DNA of 64,000 bases from Pseudovibrio denitrificans JCM 12308 (GTDB lineage: Bacteria; Pseudomonadota; Alphaproteobacteria; Rhizobiales; Stappiaceae): assembly GCF_001310815.1 (NCBI RefSeq), contig NZ_BAZK01000004.1, positions 124,001 through 188,000 on the forward strand, read 5' to 3'. The notes under the pieces were generated by a model that was not told where the DNA came from, did no database searches, and saw only the letters and a program-made list of their open reading frames with translations. Shown piece after piece: positions 8,932 through 16,582 of the stretch. Positions within the stretch are counted from its first letter, which is position 1; each line of letters opens with the position of its first letter. Made by a program: the position numbers and the translations under genes.

Positions 8932-10530
8932 ATGAAAAAGCATCTCTTGGGCGCAACTGCGCTTTTGTTGTCTTTTGGTGTTTCTGCACCGGCTATGGCA
9001 GAATTTGATCTGACAATTTTGCACACGAATGATTTCCATTCCCGCATTGAGCCAATCAACAAGTACGACTCTACTTGTTCCTCAAAGGATGATGCAAAGG
9101 GCAAGTGTTTGGGTGGCACTGCTCGTTTGGAAACAGCAATTAAAGAACGCCGCGCTGCTGCGAAAAACTCCGTTCTGGTTGATGGTGGTGACCAGTTCCA
9201 GGGTTCTCTGTTCTACACTTACTACAAAGGTAAGGCTGCAGCTGAGTTCATGAACACTCTCGGTTACGACGCAATGACCGTTGGTAACCACGAATTTGAT
9301 GATGGCCCAGAAGTTCTGCGTGGTTTCATGGACATCGTAAACTTCCCTGTACTGCTGGCAAACGCTGACTTCTCTAAAGAAGGCAAGCTGATCGGCGTTC
9401 TCAAGCCAACTTCTATCGTTGAGCGTGGCGGCGAGAAAATCGGTTTCATCGGCCTGACACCAGATGACACTCACGAGCTGTCCAGCCCAGGTGAGCACGT
9501 ATCCTTCTACGATCCAATCGAAGCTGCAACCAAGCACGTTGCTGAACTTCAGGCGCAGGGCGTGAACAAGATCATTGTTCTGTCTCACTCCGGTTACGAC
9601 GTGGACAAGAAAATCGCTGCTGCTGTTGACGGTATCGACGTGATCGTTGGTGGTCACACCAACACTTATCTGTCCAACACTTCCGACCGTGCTGAAGGCC
9701 CATACCCAACTTGGGTTGAAGCTCCAAACGGTAAGAAAGCTGCGATCGTATCTGCATACGCATACGGTAAGTTCCTTGGCGAGCTGAACGTTAAGTTCGA
9801 CGACAATGGCGACGTGATCGAAGCTGTTGGTGAGCCAATCATCATGGATAAAGAAGTTGCTGAGAACGAAGCTATCAAGGCTCGTATCGCAGAACTCGCT
9901 GGTCCACTTGATGAAATCCGCACCGAAGTTATCGGCAACACAACTGCTGCTATCGATGGTGACCGTAAGTCCTGCCGCGCACGTGAGTGTGAAATGGGCG
10001 TTCTCGTAGCTGACGCTATGCTCGACGCAACCAAAGATCAGGGCGTTCAGATTGCAATCACCAACGGTGGCGGCCTGCGTGCATCTATCGACGCTGGTGA
10101 AGTAACCATGGGCGAAGCTCTGGCAGTTCTTCCGTTCCAGAACACTCTGGCGACTTTCGACCTTCAGGGTAAGTTCATCAAAGACGCTCTGGAAAACGGT
10201 CTGTCCAAGATCGAAGAAGGCGCTGGCCGCTTCCCACAGGTTGCTGGTCTGAAGTTCACCTTCGACGCTTCCAAGCCTGCTGGTGAGCGTATTGTTGAAG
10301 TGACCCTGGAAGACGGTTCTGCAATCGACGCAGAAAAAGTCTACAAGATCGCAACCAACAACTACGTTCGTAACGGTGGCGACGGCTACAAGATCTTCTC
10401 CGCAGAAGGTAAAAACGCATACGACTACGGCCCAGGCCTCGAGTTCGTACTTGCTGACTTCCTGAAAGCACAGGGCGGTGCATACGAGCCAAAACTGGCT
10501 GGTCGCATCACCGACGCTACTGCAAAATAA
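8932..10530 (+). CDS. Periplasmic bifunctional metallophosphatase / 5'-nucleotidase (UshA family)
   Basis: The enzyme dephosphorylates extracellular nucleotides, releasing phosphate and nucleosides. The 532 residues start with a clear signal peptide (MKKHLLGATALLLSF...APAMA). The metal site is formed by ILHTNDFHSR, VDGGDQFQGS, TVGNHEFDDG, LSHSGYD and VGGHTNT. The C-terminal 5'-nucleotidase domain has TNGGGLRASI and NYVRNGGDGY, the usual nucleotide-binding signature. Codon use is strikingly uniform (GGT, CGT, GCT, AAC, CTG), suggesting high expression. It is monocistronic, with a hairpin terminator downstream. Specificity (UMP, AMP, UDP-sugar) cannot be told. Confidence 0.93.
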   Translation: MKKHLLGATALLLSFGVSAPAMAEFDLTILHTNDFHSRIEPINKYDSTCSSKDDAKGKCLGGTARLETAIKERRAAAKNSVLVDGGDQFQGSLFYTYYKGKAAAEFMNTLGYDAMTVGNHEFDDGPEVLRGFMDIVNFPVLLANADFSKEGKLIGVLKPTSIVERGGEKIGFIGLTPDDTHELSSPGEHVSFYDPIEAATKHVAELQAQGVNKIIVLSHSGYDVDKKIAAAVDGIDVIVGGHTNTYLSNTSDRAEGPYPTWVEAPNGKKAAIVSAYAYGKFLGELNVKFDDNGDVIEAVGEPIIMDKEVAENEAIKARIAELAGPLDEIRTEVIGNTTAAIDGDRKSCRARECEMGVLVADAMLDATKDQGVQIAITNGGGLRASIDAGEVTMGEALAVLPFQNTLATFDLQGKFIKDALENGLSKIEEGAGRFPQVAGLKFTFDASKPAGERIVEVTLEDGSAIDAEKVYKIATNNYVRNGGDGYKIFSAEGKNAYDYGPGLEFVLADFLKAQGGAYEPKLAGRITDATAK

Positions 10531-10557
10531 GCAGATCTTGCTTAGCAGATGATTTGA

Positions 10558-10586
10558 AGCCGGAGGTTATGCCTCCGGCTTTTTTC
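10558..10586 (+). terminator. Rho-independent terminator after the 5'-nucleotidase gene
   Basis: The nine-base stem AGCCGGAGG/CCTCCGGCT with a five-base loop is followed by a T-run, 27 bases after the stop codon. Confidence 0.92.
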
Positions 10587-10660
10587 ATGCCATCCTCTCT
10601 GGCACCAAAACCATCAACTTCAGCTGCGCTTCCTATTGTTCTTTGCAAACAGGGACTTGC

Positions 10661-11617
10661 ATGAAGCCGCAGGAAGCCCTTACAACTATGTGGGTTCCAA
10701 ATCTCAAGAGGCGTGTGGATGTGGGCAATCTAGAGCAAGAGCAGCAAAAGCTCATCGACAGGTTCCATGCGCAAAAGCCAATCCGCTCATGGTCCATGAT
10801 CATCTCCATCTTTGGCGACTGCGTTGCTCAGCGTGGCGGAGAGCTTTGGATGGGCAACATCACTGAGATCATGCAGATGATCGGCATCAATTCCGGTGTC
10901 GTCCGCACGGCTATGTCGCGCCTTGCATCCGATGGCTGGCTGGAACGCACCCGCATAGGCCGGAACTCTTTCTACCGCCTCACCAAAATGGGCCGTGAAG
11001 CTTTCGGTCAAGCCACTCCGCGCATTTACGCCCGAGGCCCGGCCAAGGGGAATGGCAGCTGGATCACCGCGATCCTGAGCGAGGGCGACGACCGGGTAGA
11101 CCGCCGCGAGCAACTGATGGAGCAAGGCTACGGCGTCATCGCGCCCAATGTGCTGATCAAGCCAGACAACGGGCAGGGCACTCCCAGGTCCTCTGGCAAG
11201 ATCGTCTACATGCAGTCAAAAGCCCCAGCAGACAAAGCTCTACAACTGGCCCGACAAGCCTGGAATCTGGACAGCCTGCAACATGGCTACAGCGAGTTTA
11301 TCGAGAACTACCACGGTCTCCACGCATGCCTCTCAGAAGCTTCAGGAAGCGAGCCGGGTATCTCTCCAGAAGATGCGCTGGCCATCCGCATCATGCTCAT
11401 CCACGACCTGCGAAGACTTGTTCTGAGAGACCCTGAGCTGCCTCTTCAGGCCTTGCCAGACAATTGGGCAGGAAGCATCGCCCGAGAGCTGGCGGCAGAC
11501 ATTTACAGCGCCTTGAGAGACCGCGGTGAGATCTGGCTTGATTCTAATGCCAAGAATGCAGAGGGCACTTTGCCGCCTCCTGAGCCCGCTTTTTTTGAAC
11601 GGTTCCAACCTTTGTAA
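10661..11617 (+). CDS. paaX: PaaX-type repressor of phenylacetate degradation
   Basis: PaaX represses paa catabolic genes and is released by phenylacetyl-CoA. The N-terminus is a winged-helix domain (SWSMIISIFGDCVAQRGGELWMGNITEIM, then INSGVVRTAMSRLASDGWLERTRIGRNSFYRLT). It is followed by the PaaX central and C-terminal regions, about 318 residues in all. The ATG at 10661 has AGGGAC upstream; a TTG 18 bases earlier is less likely. It lies 129 bases upstream of paaA on the same strand. A second regulator (TetR family) is encoded with the paaGIK genes at 25970. Confidence 0.9.
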   Translation: MKPQEALTTMWVPNLKRRVDVGNLEQEQQKLIDRFHAQKPIRSWSMIISIFGDCVAQRGGELWMGNITEIMQMIGINSGVVRTAMSRLASDGWLERTRIGRNSFYRLTKMGREAFGQATPRIYARGPAKGNGSWITAILSEGDDRVDRREQLMEQGYGVIAPNVLIKPDNGQGTPRSSGKIVYMQSKAPADKALQLARQAWNLDSLQHGYSEFIENYHGLHACLSEASGSEPGISPEDALAIRIMLIHDLRRLVLRDPELPLQALPDNWAGSIARELAADIYSALRDRGEIWLDSNAKNAEGTLPPPEPAFFERFQPL

Positions 11618-11662
11618 TCATTAGCGAATTTAGAATTGTCCTAAAATGCGCCCTTAAATGTT

Positions 11663-11693
11663 ACAGAAAAAACTTGTGAGAATGATATTCTGT
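11663..11693. promoter_or_regulatory. Candidate operator upstream of paaA
   Basis: An inverted repeat ACAGAA...TTCTGT (11663-11668 and 11688-11693) encloses the perfect palindrome AGAATGATATTCT (11679-11691). It lies 54 bases before paaA and next to paaX, so it is a reasonable PaaX site, though it does not match the E. coli PaaX sequence. Confidence 0.4.
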
Positions 11694-11746
11694 GACATAT
11701 TGAAGCGGAGACGAACATTGGTGTGCTCTTGGGAGGGACGTGACCT

Positions 11747-12728
11747 ATGTACACGCAAGCATTGAACAACCCAGCTGTCGAAGCCGAGGTTGAGGACGAA
11801 GAGAAGCTTGCTGCTTTTCAAGCCCGTATTGACCGCGAAGAGAAGATTGAACCCAACGACTGGATGCCAGCAGCCTACCGCAAGACGCTGGTTCGCCAGA
11901 TCTCTCAGCACGCGCATTCCGAAGTGGTTGGCATGTTGCCGGAAGGAAACTGGGTCACCCGCGCTCCATCCCTGAAGCGCAAAGCCATCCTGCTTGCCAA
12001 GATTCAGGACGAGGGGGGGCACGGTCTCTACCTCTATTCAGCGGCAGAAACCCTGGGCGTTTCACGCGAAGAGCTGGTGGATCAACTGCTCAGCGGCAAG
12101 GCCAAGTACTCTTCCATCTTCAACTACCCAACTCTCAATTGGGCGGATGTTGGGGCTGTTGGCTGGCTGGTAGATGGTGCGGCCATCATGAACCAGATCC
12201 CGCTCTGTCGTTGCTCCTTCGGCCCTTATTCCCGTGCGATGATCCGCATCTGTAAGGAAGAAAGCTTCCACCAGCGTCAGGGCTACGATCTTCTCGTTGC
12301 ATGATGAAAGGCACTGCAGAACAGCAGGAGATGGTGCAAGACGCGTCAATCGCCTGTGGTGGCCAGCGCTGATGATGTTTGGCCCCTCCGACAAGGACAG
12401 CAAGCACTCTGCAGCCAGCATGAAGTGGAAAATCAAACGTTTCACCAACGATGAACTACGCCAGAAGTTCGTAGACGCGACCGTGCCACAGGCAAAGGTT
12501 CTTGGCATCACACTGCCGGATCCGGACCTCAAGTTCAATGAGGAAACAGGCCACTGGGAACATGGCCAACCGGATTGGGACGAGTTTTACAACACCATTC
12601 AAGGCAATGGCATCTGCAACAAGCAGCGGATGAAAGACCGCATCAAGGCGCATGAGGACGGTGCCTGGGTACGTGAGGCTGCGCAGGCGTACGCTGCAAA
12701 GCAAGCCGCAAAGAAATCAGCTGCTTAA
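11747..12728 (+). CDS. paaA: Phenylacetyl-CoA 1,2-epoxidase, catalytic subunit, with two apparent frameshifts
   Basis: PaaA is the di-iron subunit that epoxidises the ring of phenylacetyl-CoA. The ferritin-like core carries the iron ligands in [15 protein letters not shown] and [15 protein letters not shown]. Two single-base losses break it: one at about 12300 (GTTGCATG for GTTGCAATG) and one at about 12340 (GACGCGTCAATC for GACGCGATCAATC). Restoring both gives about 327 residues, with [19 protein letters not shown] continuing normally. It heads paaABCDE, with paaB 13 bases downstream. A sequence error is more likely than a dead gene, as the rest of the operon is intact. Confidence 0.92.
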
Positions 12729-12741
12729 GGGAGGGCGGAAC

Positions 12742-13029
12742 ATGAGCGAACAAGCAACACCACTTTGGGAAGTATTTATCAGAGCGCGCAATGGCATGTC
12801 TCACCGGCATGCGGGCTCAGTCCACGCAGCTGATGCAGAGATGGCACTTCAGGCTGCACGGGATGTATACACCCGCCGCGGTGAAGGCCTCTCCATCTGG
12901 GTTGTGCCATCTGCGGCCATCGTAGCAAACGATCCAGACGAGAAGGGCGAGATGTTTGAGCCAACAGCCTCGAAGATCTACCGCCACCCAACGTTCTACG
13001 AGCTCCCTGACGAAGTCGCGAATATGTAA
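12742..13029 (+). CDS. paaB: Phenylacetyl-CoA epoxidase subunit PaaB
   Basis: PaaB is a small accessory subunit thought to bridge PaaAC heterodimers in the multicomponent epoxidase. The 95 residues match the family: PLWEVFIRARNGMSHRHAGSVHAADAEMALQAARDVYTRR, then IWVVPSAAI. The ATG at 12742 follows GGGAGGGCGG. paaC starts seven bases after its stop. Confidence 0.95.
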   Translation: MSEQATPLWEVFIRARNGMSHRHAGSVHAADAEMALQAARDVYTRRGEGLSIWVVPSAAIVANDPDEKGEMFEPTASKIYRHPTFYELPDEVANM

Positions 13030-13036
13030 GGAGGCC

Positions 13037-13795
13037 ATGATGAAAGATCCGGCACTATTTACATACTGCATGCGACTGGCAGACGATTCCGCAATCCTGA
13101 GCCAGCGTTTGAGCGAGTGGTGTGGTCACGCTTCTCACCTGGAAGAAGACATCGCACTCACCAACGTTGCACTTGATTTGATCGGTCATGCCCGCGAGTT
13201 GTACACCTATGCAGGTCAGATTGAAGGCAAGGGCCGCGATGAAGATGCCCTGTGTTTCCATAGGGTTGAGCGCGAATTTACCAATCTTCTGCTTGTTGAA
13301 CAGCCCAACGATGACTTCGCTTATGCCATCATGCGCCAGTTCTTGTTCTCCGCGTTCATGCATCCTTTCTGGGAAGCTATGATGAAATCGGAAGACGAGC
13401 TGCTGGCTGGTCTGGCAGCAAAGGCAGAAAAAGAAGCAGCCTACCATCTGCGTCATTCTGCAGAGTGGGTGATCCGTCTGGGTGACGGCACCGAGGAAAG
13501 CCACAACCGCGTCAGTGATGCGCTGGAGTTCCTCTGGATGTACACCGGCGAGATGTTTGAGTGTGACGAGGTTGTATCATCTCTTGTTGCAAAAGGCATT
13601 GCCGTAGATCCCATGTCTATCAAGCACTTATGGGACGAGACAGTGAACACGGTACTGGTTCGCGCCAATCTGGAACGTCCAACGGAAAGCTGGATGCAGA
13701 CCGGTGGCCGTAAGGGCGAACACAGCGAGCATCTGGGACATATTCTGTCGCCTATGCAGTACCTGCAGCGCTCATTCCCGCAAGCCCAGTGGTGA
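13037..13795 (+). CDS. paaC: Phenylacetyl-CoA epoxidase structural subunit
   Basis: PaaC is the non-catalytic ferritin-like partner of PaaA. The 252 residues contain YCMRLADDSAILSQRLSEWCGHA, ALDLIGHARELYTYA and FLFSAFMHPFWEAM, all family-typical, with degenerate metal positions as expected for the structural subunit. The ATG at 13037 has a strong AAGGAGG six bases upstream. It lies within paaABCDE and ends 14 bases before paaD. Confidence 0.95.
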   Translation: MMKDPALFTYCMRLADDSAILSQRLSEWCGHASHLEEDIALTNVALDLIGHARELYTYAGQIEGKGRDEDALCFHRVEREFTNLLLVEQPNDDFAYAIMRQFLFSAFMHPFWEAMMKSEDELLAGLAAKAEKEAAYHLRHSAEWVIRLGDGTEESHNRVSDALEFLWMYTGEMFECDEVVSSLVAKGIAVDPMSIKHLWDETVNTVLVRANLERPTESWMQTGGRKGEHSEHLGHILSPMQYLQRSFPQAQW

Positions 13796-13809
13796 TTGGG
13801 AGTTAACCC

Positions 13810-14319
13810 ATGGCAGTTGCAGCGAAAATTCTGAGATCTGAACTGGACCAAAAAGCCTGGAATGCGGTGTGCGATGTACCGGATCCCGAGGTGCCGGTTC
13901 TGACCATTGAGGACCTTGGTGTTCTGCGCGATGTGCATGTGCAGGCGGATGGCTCTGTGCAAGTGACCATCACACCAACCTACACCGGTTGTCCGGCCAT
14001 GAGCATGTTCGCTTTCGATATTGAAGCGGCTCTGCTCAACGCCGGATTTGACAAGGTGGAGGTGAAAACCGTCCTCAATCCGGCCTGGACCACAGATTGG
14101 CTCTCAGAAAAAGCGCGTGAAAAGCTAAGGGCTTACGGAATTGCACCTCCCAATGGCAAGGCCTCGCGTCGGGCTTTGTTCGGGGAGGAGCAAGTCCATT
14201 GCCCCAAGTGCAACTCTGCCAACACCAGTCGTATTTCCGAGTTTGGCTCAACCGCTTGCAAGGCGCTGTACCGCTGCAACGATTGCTCTGAGCCTTTTGA
14301 TTATTTCAAGTGCATCTGA
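13810..14319 (+). CDS. paaD: PaaD, metal-cluster maturation factor of the epoxidase
   Basis: PaaD belongs to the MIP18/DUF59 family and is needed to assemble the iron or iron-sulfur centres of the phenylacetyl-CoA epoxidase. The N-terminal domain has VPDPEVPVLTIEDLGVLRDV and TPTYTGCPAM with the reactive Cys. The C-terminus is a zinc ribbon (CPKCNSANTS...CNDCSEPFDYFKC). The length is 169 residues, normal for the family. The region just after its stop holds the ribosome-binding site of paaE. Confidence 0.95.
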   Translation: MAVAAKILRSELDQKAWNAVCDVPDPEVPVLTIEDLGVLRDVHVQADGSVQVTITPTYTGCPAMSMFAFDIEAALLNAGFDKVEVKTVLNPAWTTDWLSEKAREKLRAYGIAPPNGKASRRALFGEEQVHCPKCNSANTSRISEFGSTACKALYRCNDCSEPFDYFKCI

Positions 14320-14345
14320 CCGGTTCAGGTGCAAGGGAGGAAACC

Positions 14346-15428
14346 ATGTCGCCACGGTTTCATAGATTGAAGATCAAGTCAGTCCATCAGGAAACGGAGG
14401 AGGCCGTCTCCATTGACTTCGAGATACCTGCGGACTTGAAGGAAGATTATTCTTTTATTCCAGGGCAGTACCTCACGCTGCGCGAATTTATCAACGGTGA
14501 AGACACCCGCCGATCCTACTCCATCTGCTCCTCTCCCAAGGACGATGACATCCGCGTTGCGATCAAGAAAGTGGAGGGAGGCCGCTTCTCAAGTTTTGCG
14601 CTCGACCATGTGGCTGTTGGCAACGAGATTGACGTGATGACCCCAATGGGCCGTTTCAATCTGCCACGAGGAACCACAGAAGATGCAAGGGTTTACGCCG
14701 CTTTCGCAGCAGGGTCCGGCATCACGCCGATCATGTCCATGGTGCAGGCGGTGCTGGAGGATGAGCCGAACAGCCATTTCTTCCTGTTCTATGGCAACAA
14801 GAATTCTCAGAGCGTGATCTTCAAGGACCAGCTGGACGACCTGAAAGACCGCTTCCTCGATCGCCTGAGTGTCTACCATGTTCTGTCCCGCGAAGAGCAG
14901 GAACTGAGCCTCTTTAATGGCCGCTTAACATCTGAAAAGATTGAGGAATTCATCACCAAGACTGTTGGTGAAAACAGCATCGACCATGTCTTCCTCTGCG
15001 GTCCCGGTGATATGATCGAAGCAGCCAAGCAAACCTGCCAGAACCATGGTATCCCGCTGGAACACATCCATAACGAGCTGTTCGTTCCAGCTGATGGCGG
15101 TGATCCGCACGCAGCCCATAAAGCTAAGGATTCCAGTGCAGTAGACCACAACGCCAAAGTCTCCATGATCGTCGATGGAGCCCGTCACGACATCACGTTG
15201 GAGCCGGGTGAGACCATCATTGACGGTGCCCTGCGCGCAGGCATCGAAGCACCATTCTCCTGTAAGGGCGGAATGTGCTGCACCTGCCGTGCGAAGGTCG
15301 TCTCCGGCGAAGTGGACATGGCCGTCAACTATTCTCTGGAACCATGGGAAATCGAAGCAGGCTACGTGCTCACCTGCCAATCCAGACCGAAAACTGATGA
15401 TGTTACAGTCGATTACGACGACATTTGA
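14346..15428 (+). CDS. paaE: Phenylacetyl-CoA epoxidase reductase subunit
   Basis: PaaE passes electrons from NADPH through FAD and a 2Fe-2S cluster to PaaA. The FAD domain has RRSYSICSSP, the NAD(P) domain AAGSGITPIMSM, and the C-terminal plant-type ferredoxin domain the cysteines of CKGGMCCTC plus a later Cys in VLTCQ. The ATG at 14346 follows GGGAGGAAACC and gives 360 residues. It is the last gene of the operon; a hairpin terminator lies at 15464. Confidence 0.95.
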   Translation: MSPRFHRLKIKSVHQETEEAVSIDFEIPADLKEDYSFIPGQYLTLREFINGEDTRRSYSICSSPKDDDIRVAIKKVEGGRFSSFALDHVAVGNEIDVMTPMGRFNLPRGTTEDARVYAAFAAGSGITPIMSMVQAVLEDEPNSHFFLFYGNKNSQSVIFKDQLDDLKDRFLDRLSVYHVLSREEQELSLFNGRLTSEKIEEFITKTVGENSIDHVFLCGPGDMIEAAKQTCQNHGIPLEHIHNELFVPADGGDPHAAHKAKDSSAVDHNAKVSMIVDGARHDITLEPGETIIDGALRAGIEAPFSCKGGMCCTCRAKVVSGEVDMAVNYSLEPWEIEAGYVLTCQSRPKTDDVTVDYDDI

Positions 15429-15463
15429 TCAGACAAACCACCTGTTTGCGTTGGTTTGAAAAG

Positions 15464-15497
15464 AAAAGCCGGAATTTGCGTTATTCCGGCTTTTCTT
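15464..15497. terminator. Terminator between paaE and the convergent PACE gene
   Basis: The stem AAAAGCCGGAAT/ATTCCGGCTTTT (15464-15475 with 15483-15494) ends in T on the plus strand and in A-to-T on the other, so it can stop transcription from both sides. Confidence 0.9.
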
Positions 15498-15522
15498 GCG
15501 TTTATATGTCGGCATTGCGCTT

Positions 15523-15948
15523 TCAGGCCGCCTCTGTCGTCGGCACCGGGAACACCAGATCATAGGCCCAGTTGTAGACGAAGGCGTAAACCAGAAAGAA
15601 CACCGCAAAGCCGATATCAAGCAGCAATGCCTGAATGAAATTCATCTGCAACCACCACATGATTGCAACGATGCCGAAGCCGAGCAGTCCGGCTTCAAAC
15701 AGGATCGCATGCACAACGCGCAGGGCGATGGTTCTTGGCTGGGTACCACGGTTGGCCACATACCAATTGTCGAAGAGCCAGTTGTAAACAAAGTTCCAGC
15801 CCATGGCGATCAGGGACATGATCAGTCCGAGAACACCGATCTCTGCGAGGGAATGACCCGTAATCCAGCTTCCGAACACCGCGACGATTGAAAGGGCGAT
15901 CCCTTCAAACAGCACGGAGTGCCGAACTCTGTCCCAGAAACTTCTCAT
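15523..15948 (-). CDS. PACE family efflux transporter
   Basis: The 141-residue membrane protein has four helices arranged as two repeated pairs. Each pair opens with a similar motif: VRHSVLFEGIALS near the N-terminus and RVVHAILFEAGLL in the middle, followed by NFVYNWLFD and AFVYNWAYD. This is the hallmark of the proteobacterial antimicrobial compound efflux (AceI-like) family, which expels biocides such as chlorhexidine or short diamines with protons. It is divergent from a MarR regulator that probably controls it. Confidence 0.9.
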   Translation of the reverse strand: MRSFWDRVRHSVLFEGIALSIVAVFGSWITGHSLAEIGVLGLIMSLIAMGWNFVYNWLFDNWYVANRGTQPRTIALRVVHAILFEAGLLGFGIVAIMWWLQMNFIQALLLDIGFAVFFLVYAFVYNWAYDLVFPVPTTEAA

Positions 15949-15956
15949 GTCACACC

Positions 15957-16005
15957 TATCTATCTAAGTAGCTTTCTGGATAGATATATTCAAACTATCT
16001 TTCTG
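15957..16005. promoter_or_regulatory. Repeated operator-like sites between the PACE and marR genes
   Basis: The 102-base gap contains TAGCTTTCTGG and TATCTTTCTGG as direct repeats (15969-15979 and 15995-16005). It also has the inverted pairs TATCTA/TAGATA and GATAG/CTATC. Such clustered A/T-rich repeats are what a MarR dimer would bind to control both divergent genes. Confidence 0.5.
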
Positions 16006-16050
16006 GCAAGGTTTAATTTAGAAAACCGATAGAGTTGTGATGAGGATCTC

Positions 16051-16548
16051 ATGTCAAAAGCCTACCCAATGGGCAAAGCCCTTGAGCTAATGCGCCAGAA
16101 CTGGCCGGAAGCCGTCTCCGTTGAAACCGAGCTGTTTCTCAGCATGAACCGCTTCGCCGAAATCCTCGATCAGAACTGCACCAAAGAGTTGGAAGTCTAT
16201 GGCCTGACCAATGGTGCCTTTGAGGTGCTGGTGGCTCTGCGTGGCCGTCCAGAGCCCTGGGAAATGTCCCCCAGCGACCTGTACCGTGCTCTGCTGATGA
16301 CATCAGGCGGCATGACCAAAATTCTCAAACAATTGGAAGCAGATGGCCTCGTCACCCGCATTGATCACGACACCGACAAACGCAGCAAGATCGTGCGCCT
16401 GACAGAAGCGGGCAAAACCACCGTCGAAAAAGCTATGGACAGCGTCATGGCCGGCGACCGCCGCGTGATCTACCAGAACCTCACCAAAGAAGAAGTCCAA
16501 TCCCTCCGCGACACACTCCTCAACGTAGTCGTAAAGCTGGGGGTGTAG
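16051..16548 (+). CDS. MarR family transcriptional regulator
   Basis: This 165-residue protein has the winged-helix core of MarR: GAFEVLVALRGRPEPWEMSPSDLYRALLMTSGGMTKILKQLEADGLVTRIDHDTDKRSKIVRLT, including the D-x-R wing motif. Helices at both ends would form the dimer. It is divergent from a PACE exporter gene, so it most probably represses that exporter until a biocide-like ligand binds. Several inverted and direct repeats lie between the two genes. Confidence 0.9.
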   Translation: MSKAYPMGKALELMRQNWPEAVSVETELFLSMNRFAEILDQNCTKELEVYGLTNGAFEVLVALRGRPEPWEMSPSDLYRALLMTSGGMTKILKQLEADGLVTRIDHDTDKRSKIVRLTEAGKTTVEKAMDSVMAGDRRVIYQNLTKEEVQSLRDTLLNVVVKLGV

Positions 16549-16582
16549 GGGGATAACACCCACGCGGACAAAGCATCACACC

